From: Plantago major
Taxonomy: Eukaryota; Streptophyta; Magnoliopsida; Lamiales; Plantaginaceae
Length of the DNA stretch: 64,000 bases
Reading direction: 5' to 3'
Assembly (NCBI GenBank): GCA_026545765.1
Contig: CM048841.1
Span: forward strand, 104,815,542 to 104,879,541
Below the pieces are notes generated by a model. It saw only the letters and a program-made list of their open reading frames with translations. It did no database searches and was not told where the DNA came from. Shown here one piece after another: positions 37,201 through 50,280 of this stretch (position 1 is its first letter; each line of letters begins with the position of its first letter). The translations under genes were made by a program, and so were the position numbers.

Positions 37201-40200
37201 TCACATCCAGCTGTCTATGGCTGAGTTATATCTTGGGGAAATTCAGAATGGTGTATTTGAATTCTGGACGCCAAATATTGAATTTTTTATATCCCATTCA
37301 GTTTCAGCAATTGTTTTCCAATTTTTACCACCACCACTGTTCTAGCGTGATGTTATTCCTTAAATTTCAATCATTGGCATGGCACCTCAAATAGCAAAAA
37401 CAAATCTGGCACGAAACAACTGAATCAAGTGCGCTGAGGAGTAGTCAGCATGAAATTAAGCTTCTAGAAGACACAGTAAGTACCAAGTGGCTAAAGAATG
37501 AAAATCTTCTAGCAGATATAGCAAGTCTCAAGCGGCCAAACAATTGAGAGCAAAACTATCTGATACCTTATATGTAAGAAACTTCAACTTGATCATCAGA
37601 TTTGCATCCTCATCTGCTAAACCATCTTTATCAGATTCACCATTGGTGTCATTCCCAGTTTCTTGCCCACCATTCATTTGCTTGGGGTTTTCCAATGCTC
37701 TATTCCTGCTAGCCTTGAATAAGTTAAGGTCCACGAAGAACCCTGAGGAAGCATGAAATTTGAGTAGTCAGTGACCACGATAAGAAGCTATGAGAGACAA
37801 CTAGGACATAAATGGTTATGAAACAGGTTGTCTAGGAAAATGCTAAGAGAAGAAAAAAAGGAAAAAAAGAAAGAAAGAAACTACTACATCGATCTCCAGT
37901 GTCGGGATTTATGCATCAATTACCTCAACACTTTCTTTCTTTTCAATACTAATTTAGGTTTTATTGTAAATAAAGAACAATAATGCAATCTCGGATTGAT
38001 CAGTTATTAGAAATAAAGACAACAAATCACAAGGGAAAGGTACACTTTGGCATCTCAAATTTGGATTTCTCATTTCTTGCAAGCTAAAGTTTGTCCAGTT
38101 ACCAAATAGCCATCAAACACGATGGATAGTTAAAGATGTTTGAGAGAACAAGGAAAGGATGTGCCACCAAAAGTCGGAGAAGATCAACAGACAGCACTCT
38201 CTTGAGAAAAAATCTATTCCCCAAGAAGGAGACGTCTCTATACTTTTATGCCCATTGCATACATAATGATAACTTGCTTGTGTCTTAAAGGGCTTCAGAT
38301 CAATCCTAACATAGTAAGGAAATGATCCATACATTTTCCGGTTAAGTGATTCTAGTTGGTTAACACAGTTAACTCAATAGAAACAACAGATTTGAAACTG
38401 TTGATGCGCAGAAATAATGTTTACAATGGTATCTGCTTTATGTTTCATGTATAGCGGCAATATTTTGGCCACAAAACTGTATGGCATGGAACCAAATACG
38501 TCAATGTGGGTGAATGGGTGCCAGATTTAATTTGGTGATACCATAGGGGGTATATATACATATATATATATCAATATATGTATGTGTCCAAGGCATTACA
38601 GATATGGATCGCAAGTGTTTCTGGTAAGTTATCAGGAGTCAAGTACCCACGTCCATAAAATAAAAAACTGTTTTTACTATCTAAGTTTTGCAAAGGGTTT
38701 GCCAAGCTATACACTTTGCATTATCATATCATGGTCCCTTGTCTCCATCATTTTTAAAGTTTATGTACCACCATTCTCCTCTTGCACTGTTTACACTGCC
38801 AAAAATAATTTTCATTTAGAGTAAATGTGTACCTCGATACAATGGCCACAACCCAGGCTTGTTCCTGCAAGGAGCTATCTTTGTTTAATAAAGATGCATA
38901 AATAGAGTAGAAGGTTGCACTCAATGCGAGTGCTTGCAGCATGGGAAATAAGAAAGTACTAATATCATAGGTAGACTGGTTAAGCAGACCTCATCTCTTT
39001 TTGGTACCGCCTAAACACCGAATCACTATAAACATGAATGACCATCTTGAAATGAAGATTGTCATTTTCCACGGAATCAATTTTGTGAAAGTTATAATGG
39101 CACTTGAAAGCAGCAGGGTAACGCTTTTCCTTCATCAGACGAACCATTTCCTGATGCAAAGCATTAGCAAAGTTCATCACATTAAGAAAAAGGGGAACTG
39201 CATATGTAGATACATTTAGATGCCAAATAAAGAATCAAGAAAAAAGAACAAAACCTAGACACAATTCAAGATTTAGAATTAAAATATGCTCATCCTTTTA
39301 AAATTAAATTTATTGATTTTAGAATGAATAAGTGATTACAGAAATAAAGGTGGTACTAAGCATGCAAAACATGACAAAATTATCTAAGATATGAATATCT
39401 TCCTAGATATCAATTTCTCCCAGTGGCAAATAAGCTGCATACCTGGAATTTTCTGGTAGAGAAATCTGCAGGATGAGCCTGAAGAAATTTGGAAACAACA
39501 GATCTATCTGCATCTTTTGAATGAGAAGCAGAGGCCTCGTCACCAAACCAATCCACGTAGTTTGGGCAAAATGAAGCACCAACACTCTCAAGAAGTGCCT
39601 TCATTTGCTGTACATAACCCCGCATAATAGGGAAACTATCATTTTTATAACCCAAAGTGAAACTTCTAAGAAACTCACATTTTCGACAAACAAATATAAA
39701 ATCACCTGATTCTCATCAGTTCTGTTAGCAGCACATATTTCACGAAGGCTGGGTCCCAAATGCTGGTCCACTGATATGTAAACAACAATCATGAGTAACC
39801 AAAGAAAATTAAAATAAAAACATGAAACCAATGGAAGCTGCAAAAATCTACAACCCCGAATGAAACGGTGTGGAGGAATATGAAATTACAGTGTGTCATA
39901 ACATAAACCACAACATTGATAGGTTCATTCAGTAGTAATGTAAGCCAGATGCATATGGTACAATAATAGTCAAGCAACACATACTTCCTGGTAAACATTG
40001 TATTCTTGTCATTACACCAACTATAAGTAGCCAAACATTTTAAATGACTTGGTAAGCTTTTAAAATTACAACCAAGAAGAACAGAAGATCATCATCTTCC
40101 GACTTGAAGACTTTCAAAATGATACATTGAATGATTTAACACTAATCAGATGCAAGTAGTCTTGTTAAAATTATTGTAATATTTTACATGCCCATTTTGT

Positions 40201-42288
40201 TGTTCGTTATCATTAGTAGTTAGTTCCGCTGCATGAACCTAGCATTCATAACTCCATATCTTTCTTGTTTCTACTTTCTAGATCCACGAGTGATGCACCA
40301 CGGAAGGCAACAGGTTATGTCAACATTATTTTCCGTGGTAAGGAATTGTAGTCAAACCTTACCTTCTTCTACTGGTACTGACGGATGATTCCTCAAAACC
40401 TGCTCCATGTGCTTTGAGCTTTCATGGCTTACTACACGAGCAACTAGACCTTCCAAGATTTCACCCTGCACTTTTACATGGTCTATCGAACCTGTGGATA
40501 AGGCAAAACCCCATGTCAACTAGGGTGATGGTATATGCCAGCAGTGTATCCTATCGGGTATTTGTTCATTACCCGAGAAAACTTAAAATTAACATGAAGC
40601 CAGATACTAACACTAGACAACCTACAACAGTGTTCAACGGAATCATAACTAAACGAATACAAGCTCAACATGATCCAAGTTATCAAAGTTTCGACATAAT
40701 GGAGGAGAAGGTGAAGAGATAGCAGATGGAGAATATAAGCATGAGGATCAGACACCTGGTGGATGTATATACATAAAAGAAAAGTAAGATATTTAAGCTT
40801 ATAGCATGAGCTCACTACAAGACCATAAGAGTTCTGGATCAACATGCTTAAAGGGAGATTTATCTATTGACAGGGAGTATCTGGTGATGCAATTACTACA
40901 AACTAGAGAATGTTTGCGAGGTTAACAGCCCCATGAATGACATTCAGGACGTCCCCTGAAGCCAAAGATTAGCCAACATGTCATTTCCCAACAGCTAAAA
41001 CTAAATCTGGATAAACCTTACCTGGAACAGATATATCAGCAACCTCGTCAAGTGCCTTACATACAGGTGTAGCTGTCCCTTCCTCACAGAGAGCATCATA
41101 CGCAGCGAAGAATGACATCACAGATTTTCTGGATATGAGATGGTACATGCAAGATGCAGAATAAGCTAGTTAAATGTTGTAATATATTGCACCAACTATA
41201 ATTTTTCAAACAAGTGAACAATATCCAACAATCAAAAGTAATGGCCCTGAAATTTTCAAAAACTGGTTGGAGATACAAGTTCATAATAAGAAAAGGATTA
41301 CCTTGTTGAGAACAGCCACACATGATTTGTTGGCAGCCGCCATTTCCTACAAAAAGCAATGATATCTGGAGTTGAATAGAATTTTGGTTTTCCACTACCC
41401 AACTCGGTGACTGCAGTCACAACCACTGGCCAAACATGAGAAGGTATTAGCAACATGGGCGCATAGACAAAACTTTTGTATTTTGACTGTTTTCTTTAGT
41501 GAAGATATATGAAACAAAAGAGTGGAACATAAAGAGTCATCAACAGCAGGGTCCTCAGACAATGTAATGAACTAAAAAGATAATGAGCAAAAACTGGCAA
41601 AAGTACATCAAAATCAAATAGATTTGTATAACCTTCAGCACTTTCTCTTCTGGTAGACTAATATTCACATTCATATGTCTTGTGTAGATTTGAATTATAG
41701 ACACATCAACTTCAGGATTTAAAAAATAAAATAGAATAAAATTATAATTCTCTAGAACTCTCTAACCATCTTGCTTTGACGCCCATAAAACTTTTAGTGA
41801 TAATTTAAACCAGAAGTGAACCCGTTCTTTTGGTTTTAGGGGGCACAGACACAATAAACAATATCATTCCTTATGCAGAAGGAAGCGGTATCCAGAGTAG
41901 AAGTATACAGAAGTTAAACAAGATAGTATATGAATGCATAGATTAGAGCAATAAAAAGGGCATTCTCTTTGTCGCCTCTCACCATAATCACTGTGGGGAC
42001 GTTGCCCATGGTCTCCCAGTACAGCAGTGACCAACTCCATTGACACACACATGCGATTTCCCTGGATTGAAAAAGTAGTGATGATCATTCAGAGATCTTG
42101 CATAACAAATTGCACCTCATGAACTCATGCGTGTTTATGCAGAAATCTTTGATAAAATTGGATATAGAAACCACAAAATTTAGATCCAGATGCATGTGTT
42201 GAGGAAAATTTTTGATGGACAAGATGATATCTTCATTAGATTTTAGAATCGAACTTGTCAAGAAATACACTGCTCCAAGTAATACTAA

Positions 42289-42324
<36 letters not shown>

Positions 42325-45300
42325 AAATCCTATGCTTTTACAGTTGCTACACTTCATCCGATCACGTTAAAAAAAAGGTGAATATTTCAGGCCTTCATCA
42401 ACTGAACTTAAGTCTAACAGAATTAACCCATGGAATAGCTTCTTATTGTATGAAGAATCAGTTTTGGATTTACCTCGAGAAATGCATTGAACTCAGATTG
42501 CTTCTTGCTAGCCAGTGGGCCCCAAGCCTCACGAAACATACGTCCAAGTACAAAGACTCCAACAGCAGTGTATCTGGGGTGCATGCATAGAATTCAGAAA
42601 AAATTACTGGACACGCACGTGCACGTGAAAGGAAAAAAAACGCAGAAAATGCAATTATGAGATATTAATAAGACATAAGGTTCCATCAACCTAGTATCGA
42701 ATATCAATATGTATGCACAGCTCCAGTAAAACTAGTCAAATACTTTAACAGCTCACAAATGATTAAGAAAACAGATTCGTTCATTTTGTGTAATTAGCTG
42801 TCAGACCCTAGGGCAATATGGACCAATGATCTCTAACTCCATGAATGAAATAGAGTCTAGTAAATCTACGTCTCTTTTAAATCGTTTATTCGTGCACGAT
42901 TAAGCATTTGATATGAAAATTCGAAGAGCACTAAGATCTTGTACTCCCTACAAAACTTTAACATGCTTTTTTTTTATCTGCTGCTCTATACTGTCAGCTC
43001 ACCCTGGTCCAGCAGTGTAGATGAAGAGCATATTCTACCAATTAATTGATACCATTACTACTATTACTGGCATAATTTTAATTTCAGAAACAATGAACTG
43101 ATTCAACGAATAAGCTGTGCTAAAGTGTATGTGAAGTAGCATTGATATGAGACATTCATGAAACAGCTTGCACTAAAGGGCGTCTCCCAAGATTGGAAAC
43201 TTAAGGACTGGAGGAATTGTCCCAACAATGCCTACAAGCCTGACAAATAGTTCTACCCTTCTGAGGACAAGCAGACCATCTCCAGCGCAAGATCTGTTCT
43301 AAGACGATCTAATAGAAAATTAATGCATGATTCTCATAAAAGTTGCACTACTGCATTTGTACTAATCTAGAAATCTAAGTAGATATCATCATGATCATAA
43401 GAATCCACAATGGGAGTATCATAACTGCATGACCTAATGAACCACTCTCAGAAAGAAGCAAGGCAACTATGACAATAGTTTTTCTTATATACACGCATGA
43501 TGTCAGGTCTATCCATGCAAAGAAAAGAAAAATAAGGAGCAGATGGACCATCAGCAAGCTTACATATTCCCAAAACTGTTTTTTGCATATGCTCCTCCTT
43601 CATGTCCGGCATACATAAAAAGAGACCCGGAGTGCTTTAGTGAAACCTGTTAAGTTGTCAACATCGCAGAAGAACCAACTTGTAAAACCACCCCAACTGA
43701 AGTAGTGCTTATATTTTATTTTGCAGATCAAGAATGGTAATTAAAAAAAAAAATTGTCTGCAATCAGGATATCTAAAATGTCTACCAATTATTAGTTTTG
43801 AGACATAACCTTTAGCAAATTTAAAATTTAAGAATGAATTGTGTACATAGAATGCACATTTCTCTTTTCCAGGTTTAACCAACAAGCACCTCCCCATGTA
43901 ATTAGGATGGTTGAGAATAGTCAAACAATGAAAGAAGTGTGGATTTAAAATGCAAATATCCATTTACCAAGCGTAACCAACAAGCAAGGTGATTTCCATC
44001 CCAAGTGATTAGGACAGTGGAGAACAGTTAAACTATGAAAGGGAAGTTGGTTAAAGATAACTCCTTTTAACGTGTTAGAAAGACGCCGAGACCTTACACT
44101 CGTGGTGGGTGCACTGGGTGGGGTCCGTGAGGAGGGAAAGGGATGTAGTTGAAAAGGGAAAGTAAATACTCATAAACCAAAATTTGAGTTATGTAAGCAG
44201 GATCAAATGAATTTAACAGAAAGGTAATTAGCTTACCTCCAATGTAGCCAAGCCTTGGGAAACCATTTCCACCATCCTTGTTCTAACCTGTGAAAATTGC
44301 ATACATACAGACGGAACAATCAAGCATCATTACTATTCACAATTAGGAAATAAGAGCCACTGGTTTTACTCAGGTCACACAGGCATAAAGGGACAGATTA
44401 CCTCTTGATCAGACTTCTCATTCTCAAATTTTGGATAAAAAGTTGCCCGAACTTGTGCTAGTGAGTATGTCGAGTTGTCTACAGTAAAATTTTCCAGTAA
44501 GCTATCACTGAGCAACTTCCTCGAAACATTGTGCGGTTTCCCAGAAGAAGCTGTCTCAGTTCCATTCCTCGCAACTTCCACTTGATCAACTGGAGCTTTA
44601 TCAACTTTCACTGTGGAAGCTCCACTAACTGTTCCAAATGACCTGCATTTCCATACAGCCTTTTGTCCTTGACCAGGGACATGAATGTTTCCAGATGACA
44701 CAACAGGCTGCTTGCTACTTTCTGTAATACTCGATGTGTGAAGCCGATTAGTGACAGATTCAGCCATTGCATCTGAGTGACCAACTGTTGCTGAAGAAGA
44801 GGTAGATGTCCTGTTTTGATTTGGCTTCTCTACCCACCTGTGTTCTACAGAACCTTTCTTGCGCTAAAATACAAATTACAGATATAATTACAACCAGAAA
44901 AACTAGATATAATGACCAACAATATACGGTATAAGAAATGGCAAAAATTTGTCTTAGACAGGTAACAGTTAGACACACCTTACACCTTAGAAATTACAAT
45001 AGCACTGCCCACCTAAATGTTGTCATATCCCTACTTTGCACATTGAACTTAAGTATTAGAAAGACCTATACCACCACACCATCAGCGTTAGGCGCATTCC
45101 CCTAGTTTGCAAGTCTGACCCGTCATCTAATTCTCATAAGAAATATGGATATCAGCTAACCTAGGAAATATTTATGAATATAAATGAAACCGGAGTATAT
45201 TAACATTCATAGCAAATAGCAGTAGCCAATACACGACTATGAGGATGATCAGAATTTAACATCACAAGGCAAGCACAAAATAAGGCACACATAAATCCTA

Positions 45301-45589
45301 ATTCCTAACTTCCAGCCTCACGCTATCACATAATAAACCGTACATAATAGACCGTCATACGCTATATACAGGACAAATATATACTCAGGAGAAGACCGAG
45401 CTGGCCACCACATACTGTATTCTTCGAAATTGGAACGATTATGTAACAATTCACAGCATCACAGTAACAATAACACGAATTACACAAATATATTGGCAGA
45501 CAAAACTACAATTGATGAGTATTAGCAAATAGCAAGTATTGGTACGTAGTAACCAAGGCAGTAGAAGATGTTACCTTGTTACGAGGCAT
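31266..45589 (-). CDS. RNL: Plant tRNA ligase (ligase, polynucleotide kinase, cyclic phosphodiesterase), frameshifted in last exon
   Basis: 27 exons in order: 45589-45575, 44863-44402, 44287-44237, 43646-43564, 42573-42474, 42061-41983, 41425-41302, 41128-41022, 40491-40363, 39770-39706, 39607-39443, 39150-38990, 38864-38833, 37742-37567, 36935-36856, 36333-36268, 36192-35906, 35813-35706, 35555-35458, 35069-35009, 34212-34136, 34038-33967, 33889-33813, 33664-33584, 32728-32626, 32370-32212, 31654-31266. About 1135 aa if the frameshift is repaired, near the family's usual length. The ligase domain shows AYAKNSFG (Lys198 the likely AMP-accepting residue) and EGLVAR. The kinase P-loop is FFPGIPGCAKSALC, split by the exon 17/18 intron. 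The CPDase HxT motifs are HVTLAHKRSH and WPHVTLW, now in different frames: a base is missing near 31552, and the plain reading stops at 31505-31507 after 1055 aa. RNL seals tRNA halves after intron removal and splices bZIP60 mRNA. Confidence 0.93.
31505..31555 (-). other. Frameshift site in the tRNA ligase last exon
   Basis: The frame that encodes HVTLAHKRSH (last His codon 31555-31553) runs on for only 15 codons to TGA at 31507-31505. The frame that encodes WPHVTLW and the normal C terminus is open across the same stretch and is reached by adding one base right after the His codon. No splice signals nearby restore phase. Confidence 0.8.
35358..35381. repeat. Poly(T) run of 24 in a tRNA ligase intron
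   Basis: 24 uninterrupted T on the plus strand (A on the transcript strand), between exons 19 and 20. Length is prone to slippage and sequencing error. Confidence 0.95.
42289..42321. repeat. (GAT)11 microsatellite in a tRNA ligase intron
   Basis: Eleven perfect GAT triplets between exons 5 and 6. Non-coding; likely polymorphic. Confidence 0.95.
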
Positions 45590-46080
45590 GGGGGCGATTG
45601 AGGTGTGAGCGAGAGTGAGAGGGAGAAGATGACCGAACAAAGGATATTTACTGGAGAAAAATGGAGAAGGAGAAGAGTGATAAAAGCCGCAGAGGATTTT
45701 CTGCAGCAAACGCATTCAACAGTGAATGATCGAAGCCAGCTGATATCGGCAATATTTTGTGGCGGCGGATTAAGTGGCTGCGATCAGTAACCCAGTAAAG
45801 TGACGAGTTTATTCACTTTTTGGCCCAGATAAATAAACCCGGTCTGGACCGGGCGGTAGAGCTGGGCGGGTTGTTGAAAAATTGAAAAACACGAGTGTCA
45901 GTTAAATTTCAAGCAGCAATGGAGAATAGAAGAGCTTCAGTAGAAATCACTTCAATTTCGATAATGGAGATCGCAGCAATGGATAATAAAACTTCAATTT
46001 CGATTTTGAAGAGCTCTTTTGGATGGAGATCGCAGCAAGGAGAATAGAAGTAAAGAAGAAGAAGAAATAGCGGTTGAGTA
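45590..46080 (-). promoter_or_regulatory. Upstream region of tRNA ligase with site II-like motif
   Basis: About 235 bp before the ATG the minus strand reads TGGGCC (45827-45822), a site II-type element common in promoters of plant housekeeping genes. Otherwise no gene. The transcription start is not determinable. A hAT-like element begins at 46081. Confidence 0.4.
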
Positions 46081-46950
46081 CAGGGGCGGACGCAGGAATC
46101 TTTTTCATCCTGGGCTTAATTTTTTTTAGAACTAATGTGACGATTAAAAAAAAATTAAATATAAATTCCTAAAATAAATAAATAAATAAATAAAATTCAA
46201 TGGTAAATCATAAGATGTCATGCCAAAATATTAACTACATAATAAGTTTGGTCGACAAAATACATGAAAATCCAAGATCAATCTCGACAAAAAGTTACAA
46301 TCAACAACTAACACTACATCATAGCAATAAAATAAAAAACACACATTACAACACCAATTGGTTGTTTCACATATAACAATAAAATAAAAAAGCAGCATTA
46401 CAACCTTGGGTTAGTTGTTTGATATACTGACAATAAAATAAAAACACAAATAAAAATGTACATTACAACACCGGTTAGTTTGTTTGATATACATAGCATA
46501 AAAGAAAACACAAATTACAACACGGTTGGTTGTTTAATACAAATAGCAATAAAATAAAAAAAGCACATTCTGACACCGGTTGGTTGTTTGATACACATAG
46601 CAATAAAATAAAAAGCACATTACAACACCGGTTGGTTGTTTGATAAACATCAAATAAAATTATCGAATGGCGAAATCGGAAAATGAATTAGATAGATAAT
46701 TAGCATAAATACCTTAAGTCAAATCGGTGAGAAAAAGCGAAGAAATTGAACCATGATCCATTCAAAATCAAACCAATGACCCCGGAGACAGGAGAAGCAC
46801 GAATCGGCGTGAAAGCGGAAGCGAGGCCGAGGCGGGCGAAATTGCAGTAGGAAAGGAAGGCAGTTAAGCGGAGCCTTGTAATGAGCCTTGAAAGGCGGAG
46901 GCCTTGTGTGAGGCGGAATGAGGAGGCCTTGACCGATATATTTCATTGTT
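46081..46950 (+). mobile_element. Non-autonomous hAT-like element, copy A (right end lost)
   Basis: Starts with CAGGGGCGGACGCAG, a plant hAT terminal inverted repeat that matches, with one mismatch, the complement of the end at 61941-61955. Then follow an AATAAATAAATAAATAAA stretch, a minisatellite (46340-46652) and a GC-richer tail with AATCGGCGTGAAAGCGG. The same order recurs at 53422-54430. No right TIR is seen where sequence similarity ends near 46950, so this copy is truncated. It starts about 490 bp upstream of the tRNA ligase ATG. Confidence 0.75.
46340..46652 (+). repeat. Minisatellite inside hAT-like copy A
   Basis: About six units of 45-60 bp. Each carries CACATTACAACACCGGTTGG, TTGTTTGATA and CAATAAAATAAAAA in order. 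Individual units vary in length and carry substitutions. Confidence 0.88.
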
Positions 46951-48041
46951 ATTTTTTATGTGTTGACTGTATATATAGTTTTTATTAAATTTCATACTAT
47001 TACACCATATTCATTCAGTCCTACGTGGAATTTTGTAGAATTAGTTGTATTTTAGCCAGTATATATTTCATTGTTATTTTTTGTGTGTTGATTATATATA
47101 TAGTTTTTATTAAATCTCATATAACTTTATATACAAAAATTAAAAAAATATTTTGAACATATATTTGAATTCGCCATGACAAGACGAATCCATAGACACC
47201 AATGTTGAATACTAATTAATTAAATAAATCATTTTATTCATTAAAGTAAAATATAAATTTATTAAGTAAGAAAAAATGAAATAATAAAATTTTAAAAATA
47301 GAGCATTTATTAAATTAATTCAATCCTACATAGAATTTTGTGAAATTAGTTGCATTTTCAACCAGTACTTTTCAACAGGGCTAGACTTATCATACAGTTG
47401 AATTCGTCGTGACAAGACGAATCTATAGACACCAATCTTGAATACTATTATTAATTAAATAAATTATTTTTATTAAAATAAAATATAATTTTCTTGAATA
47501 AGATAAAATGAAATAATGGAATTTTAAAAATTAAAAACGACTCGTTAAAACACATTATAAATAATTAACGTAGCATCAAGCGTTCAAAAAGATACTCATT
47601 TTAAATAGTTTAACATCAAACATTACGGACAAACTAAAACATCGACTATTTTGATTAGACTCATATACATATCCATACGACCATACCATTTGTGCACTTT
47701 CGGTTATTCTGGGCACTTTCGTATATTTTTCTACTATATTCTAAAGTTGATGGTTTACTTTGAAACACACATGATCCGCATGTGTATAAATGATACTTGG
47801 AGCGCTTTCTAATTTGGATATTTTCTAATACAAAATTAATGTAGAAAGAAATTCATTTTAAGTTGTATTAACTTTCTACACTTCTTTTTATTTTTGAATT
47901 TAGGTCTCGACTTTTCTCTGAATACTTATGTATGAAAGATAATGAATAGTCGTAGGAGATAGTGAATAAAGTAGAAGATGTGAGAAGGTAAAGAATAAAG
48001 TAATAAATTAATTTTTAATTTTTAAGCATGTGAAGATGAGA
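46951..48041. repeat. Two units of a ~300-bp dispersed repeat and AT-rich sequence
   Basis: Units at about 47020-47325 and 47326-47560 share CCTACRTRGAATTTTGT, TTTTTATTAAATCTCATATA, GACAAGACGAATC and ATAGACACCAAT landmarks. The same family appears at 50280-51180 and inverted at 51580-51760 and 52440-52690. The rest up to the Helitron border has MITE-like AATAAAGTA patches but nothing definite. Confidence 0.7.
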
Positions 48042-48789
48042 TCTATCCATATATTATAAAGACCAGTTTTTATCATCAATTCTAGCTATAGTACTTTGGC
48101 CTCAAATCAATGTGAGAAATACTTTCATTTTTTTGGATTAAAAAATTACAAAACAATTATAATCAGAGTAAATTTGTTTTTGATTCCAAGTTAATGCGTA
48201 TTTGGTTCTATTACATTTACAATTTTAATCAATTTTGGTTACGTAATTCTGCCAATGATATTCAACCTTTGTAACTATTTATAAATGTGATCAATCAAAT
48301 CTTCTAAATCTCATAATTCCATCAAAATCGCCACCTACACACTAATTTTCTTAATGGGCATGAATCCAGATAGGAGGACCTTTGGATCTATGCTTGATAT
48401 AGTCCCTTCAACTGATCTTCTAAGAATGTTCTATGATTCGTGTACTAGACGTGCTCTTTTCACTTTCAGAAGATAGAAGAGACACACGTGAGCTAATTGG
48501 TGGTGTGTTGATCTTTACATGTTTATCAACAACATTTTACATGTGAAGACTTTCAATTTCCTTTTCTTTATATATGTATAAGATTCAATCGGTAGGATGA
48601 GGTATAAGGATTCTCTTCTCTACGATCTCTGGCTGGAAGGACTGGTCCTATTCAACCCCGTTCGAAATAATGATGTTCAGGTCCGGTCTGGTATATACTC
48701 GAACCCGTTCCATACCTTTGTTACAAGACCCGACCACAACATTTTATGATTAGGTTAGTAAAACTACATTTTTTTGGCGTCTGCATATA

Positions 48790-49806
48790 CTCTCTGGCGG
48801 AAACTCTCTTCGATCTTCTTTCTACTTTCTTGATACATAGCGGGCATGGGAGATCTGATACTCTCTAGGTGAGAAACTCTCTATCTTCTTTCTCCTTTCT
48901 GATCTCCATACTTGAGCTCCGGTGGGGGTGAGATCGGTGATACTCTCTAGGCGGGGAAAATGTCTTCGATCTTCTTTGTACTTTGTTGATCTCCATGGTA
49001 GGGGGGGGGTCCAGTGATTACTCTCTAGCAGAAACTCTCTTCTATCTTCTCTTTACTTTCTTCATCCATAACGGGCCCCGGGGGGGGGGGGGGGACAACC
49101 GTACCATGTAAAATTATGTTCGTAGAATAATAATTTTTGTGTCTTTGGTAGGGTGACGCATACCACCGCGGGGTTGCTGGGAACCGGTGGGTTGGAAAAA
49201 ACAACCGTATAACATGCGAAAATTACGTTTGTATAATATTTTTGTGTGTGTGTATGTGGTGGGATGACCACATATCACTGCGAGATTGTTGGGATATACT
49301 CTCTAGGCGGGGAAACTCTCTTCGATCTTCTTTCTACTTTCTTGATACATAGCGGGCATGGGAGATCTGATACTCTCTAGGTGAGAAACTCTCTTCTATC
49401 TTCTTTCTCCTTTCCTGATCTCCATAACGAGCTCCGGTGGGGGGGGGGGGTGAGATCAGCTGATACTCTCTAGGCGGGGAAAATGTCTTCGATCTTCTTT
49501 GTACTTTGTTGATCTCCATGTGGTAGGGAGGGGGTCCAGTGATTACTCTCTGAGGCAGAAACTCTCTTCTATCTTCTCTTTACTTTCTTCATCCATAACG
49601 GGCCCAGAAGAGGGACAACCGTACCATGTAAAATTATGTTAAGTAGAATAATAATTTTTGTGTCTTTAGTAGGTGGCCTTGTACCATGAGTTCTTTGAGG
49701 TGGGTTGGAAAAAACAACCGTATAACATGCGAAAATTACGTTTGTATAATATTTTTGTGTGTGTGTATGTGGTGGGATGACCACATATCACTGCGAGATT
49801 GTTGGG
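48790..49806 (+). repeat. ~510-bp tandem duplication inside the Helitron
   Basis: Two direct units (about 48790-49293 and 49294-49806). Both run from TACTCTCTAGGCGGGGAAAC-like sequence through GATACATAGCGGGCATGGG to ATATCACTGCGAGATTGTTG. Within each, a block containing ACTCTCT...TCTTCGATCTTCTTT recurs about four times at about 110-120 bp spacing. Long G runs occur at about 49080-49094 and 49438-49450. Open frames here are by-products. Confidence 0.88.
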
Positions 49807-50109
49807 AACAACACTATTAATTATGTTGTATACTTTTGTATTTTATTTTGGTTCCGTTTGAGGGATAGATTTTTTTTTTGTAAAAAAATATGTACCTGTT
49901 ACTAATTAACAAGTCAGGTACTGTAACACCCTATTTTTACATTTTTTATAATTAACATAAATAAACACTCAATGATATAATATTGGATGAAGAATGACTA
50001 CCGATTGACATCACGACCAACGTTGTCTACAAGGAATTTTAACTATCTTATTTTCTCGATTAATTTATTTAATCCTCACATTTCTATTTATTATTAAAAA
50101 TAAACTATA

Positions 50110-50126
50110 CCGTGGCATCGCCACGG
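50110..50126 (+). other. Helitron 3'-terminal hairpin
   Basis: CCGTGGC/GCCACGG stem of 7 bp, loop ATC, 11 nt before the terminal G of CTAG. A related stem without the CTAG end lies inverted at 51759-51773. Confidence 0.8.
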
Positions 50127-50137
50127 GTTAATACTAG

Positions 50138-50280
50138 TCTAAATATATAATAAAAGTGGTGACCTATGTGAGCAAAGAGACATGCCACATAGGCAAAATA
50201 TGATACGGCATGTCTCTTTGAATTTCATGGAGTTTCATTCACAAAAATAAAGAAAAAAAAATAATTACAAATGTACAATT
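50138..50280 (+). mobile_element. Possible 5' end of a second Helitron, abutting the first
   Basis: Right after CTAG comes TCTAAATATATAATAAAAG, which itself looks like a Helitron 5' end. A 13-bp perfect inverted repeat, AAAGAGACATGCC (50174-50186) with its complement at 50207-50219, follows. The 3' end of this second element was not found, so its extent is unknown. Confidence 0.5.

Larger units (their letters stand above)
48042..50137 (+). mobile_element. Non-autonomous Helitron, about 2.1 kb
   Basis: The 5' end reads TCTATCCATATATTATAAAG and is preceded by A (48041). The 3' end has a perfect 7-bp hairpin, CCGTGGC-ATC-GCCACGG (50110-50126), then GTTAATA and a terminal CTAG followed by T (50138). 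TC start, hairpin about 7 nt before CTRR, and an A/T insertion site are the defining marks of Helitrons. No Rep/helicase is encoded. The interior is mostly a tandem duplication (48790-49806). Confidence 0.8.

Noticed and set aside
46719-46946. ORF of 75 codons sharing RFHADS and GHWFDFEWI with one at 54084-54308
   Set aside because: The shared peptide reflects duplicated hAT-like element sequence; the frames diverge by indels, and no protein family is recognised.
49062-49784. Two similar minus-strand ORFs starting MVIPPHTHTQKYY
   Set aside because: They lie on the two units of the Helitron's internal duplication, and their similarity follows from that.
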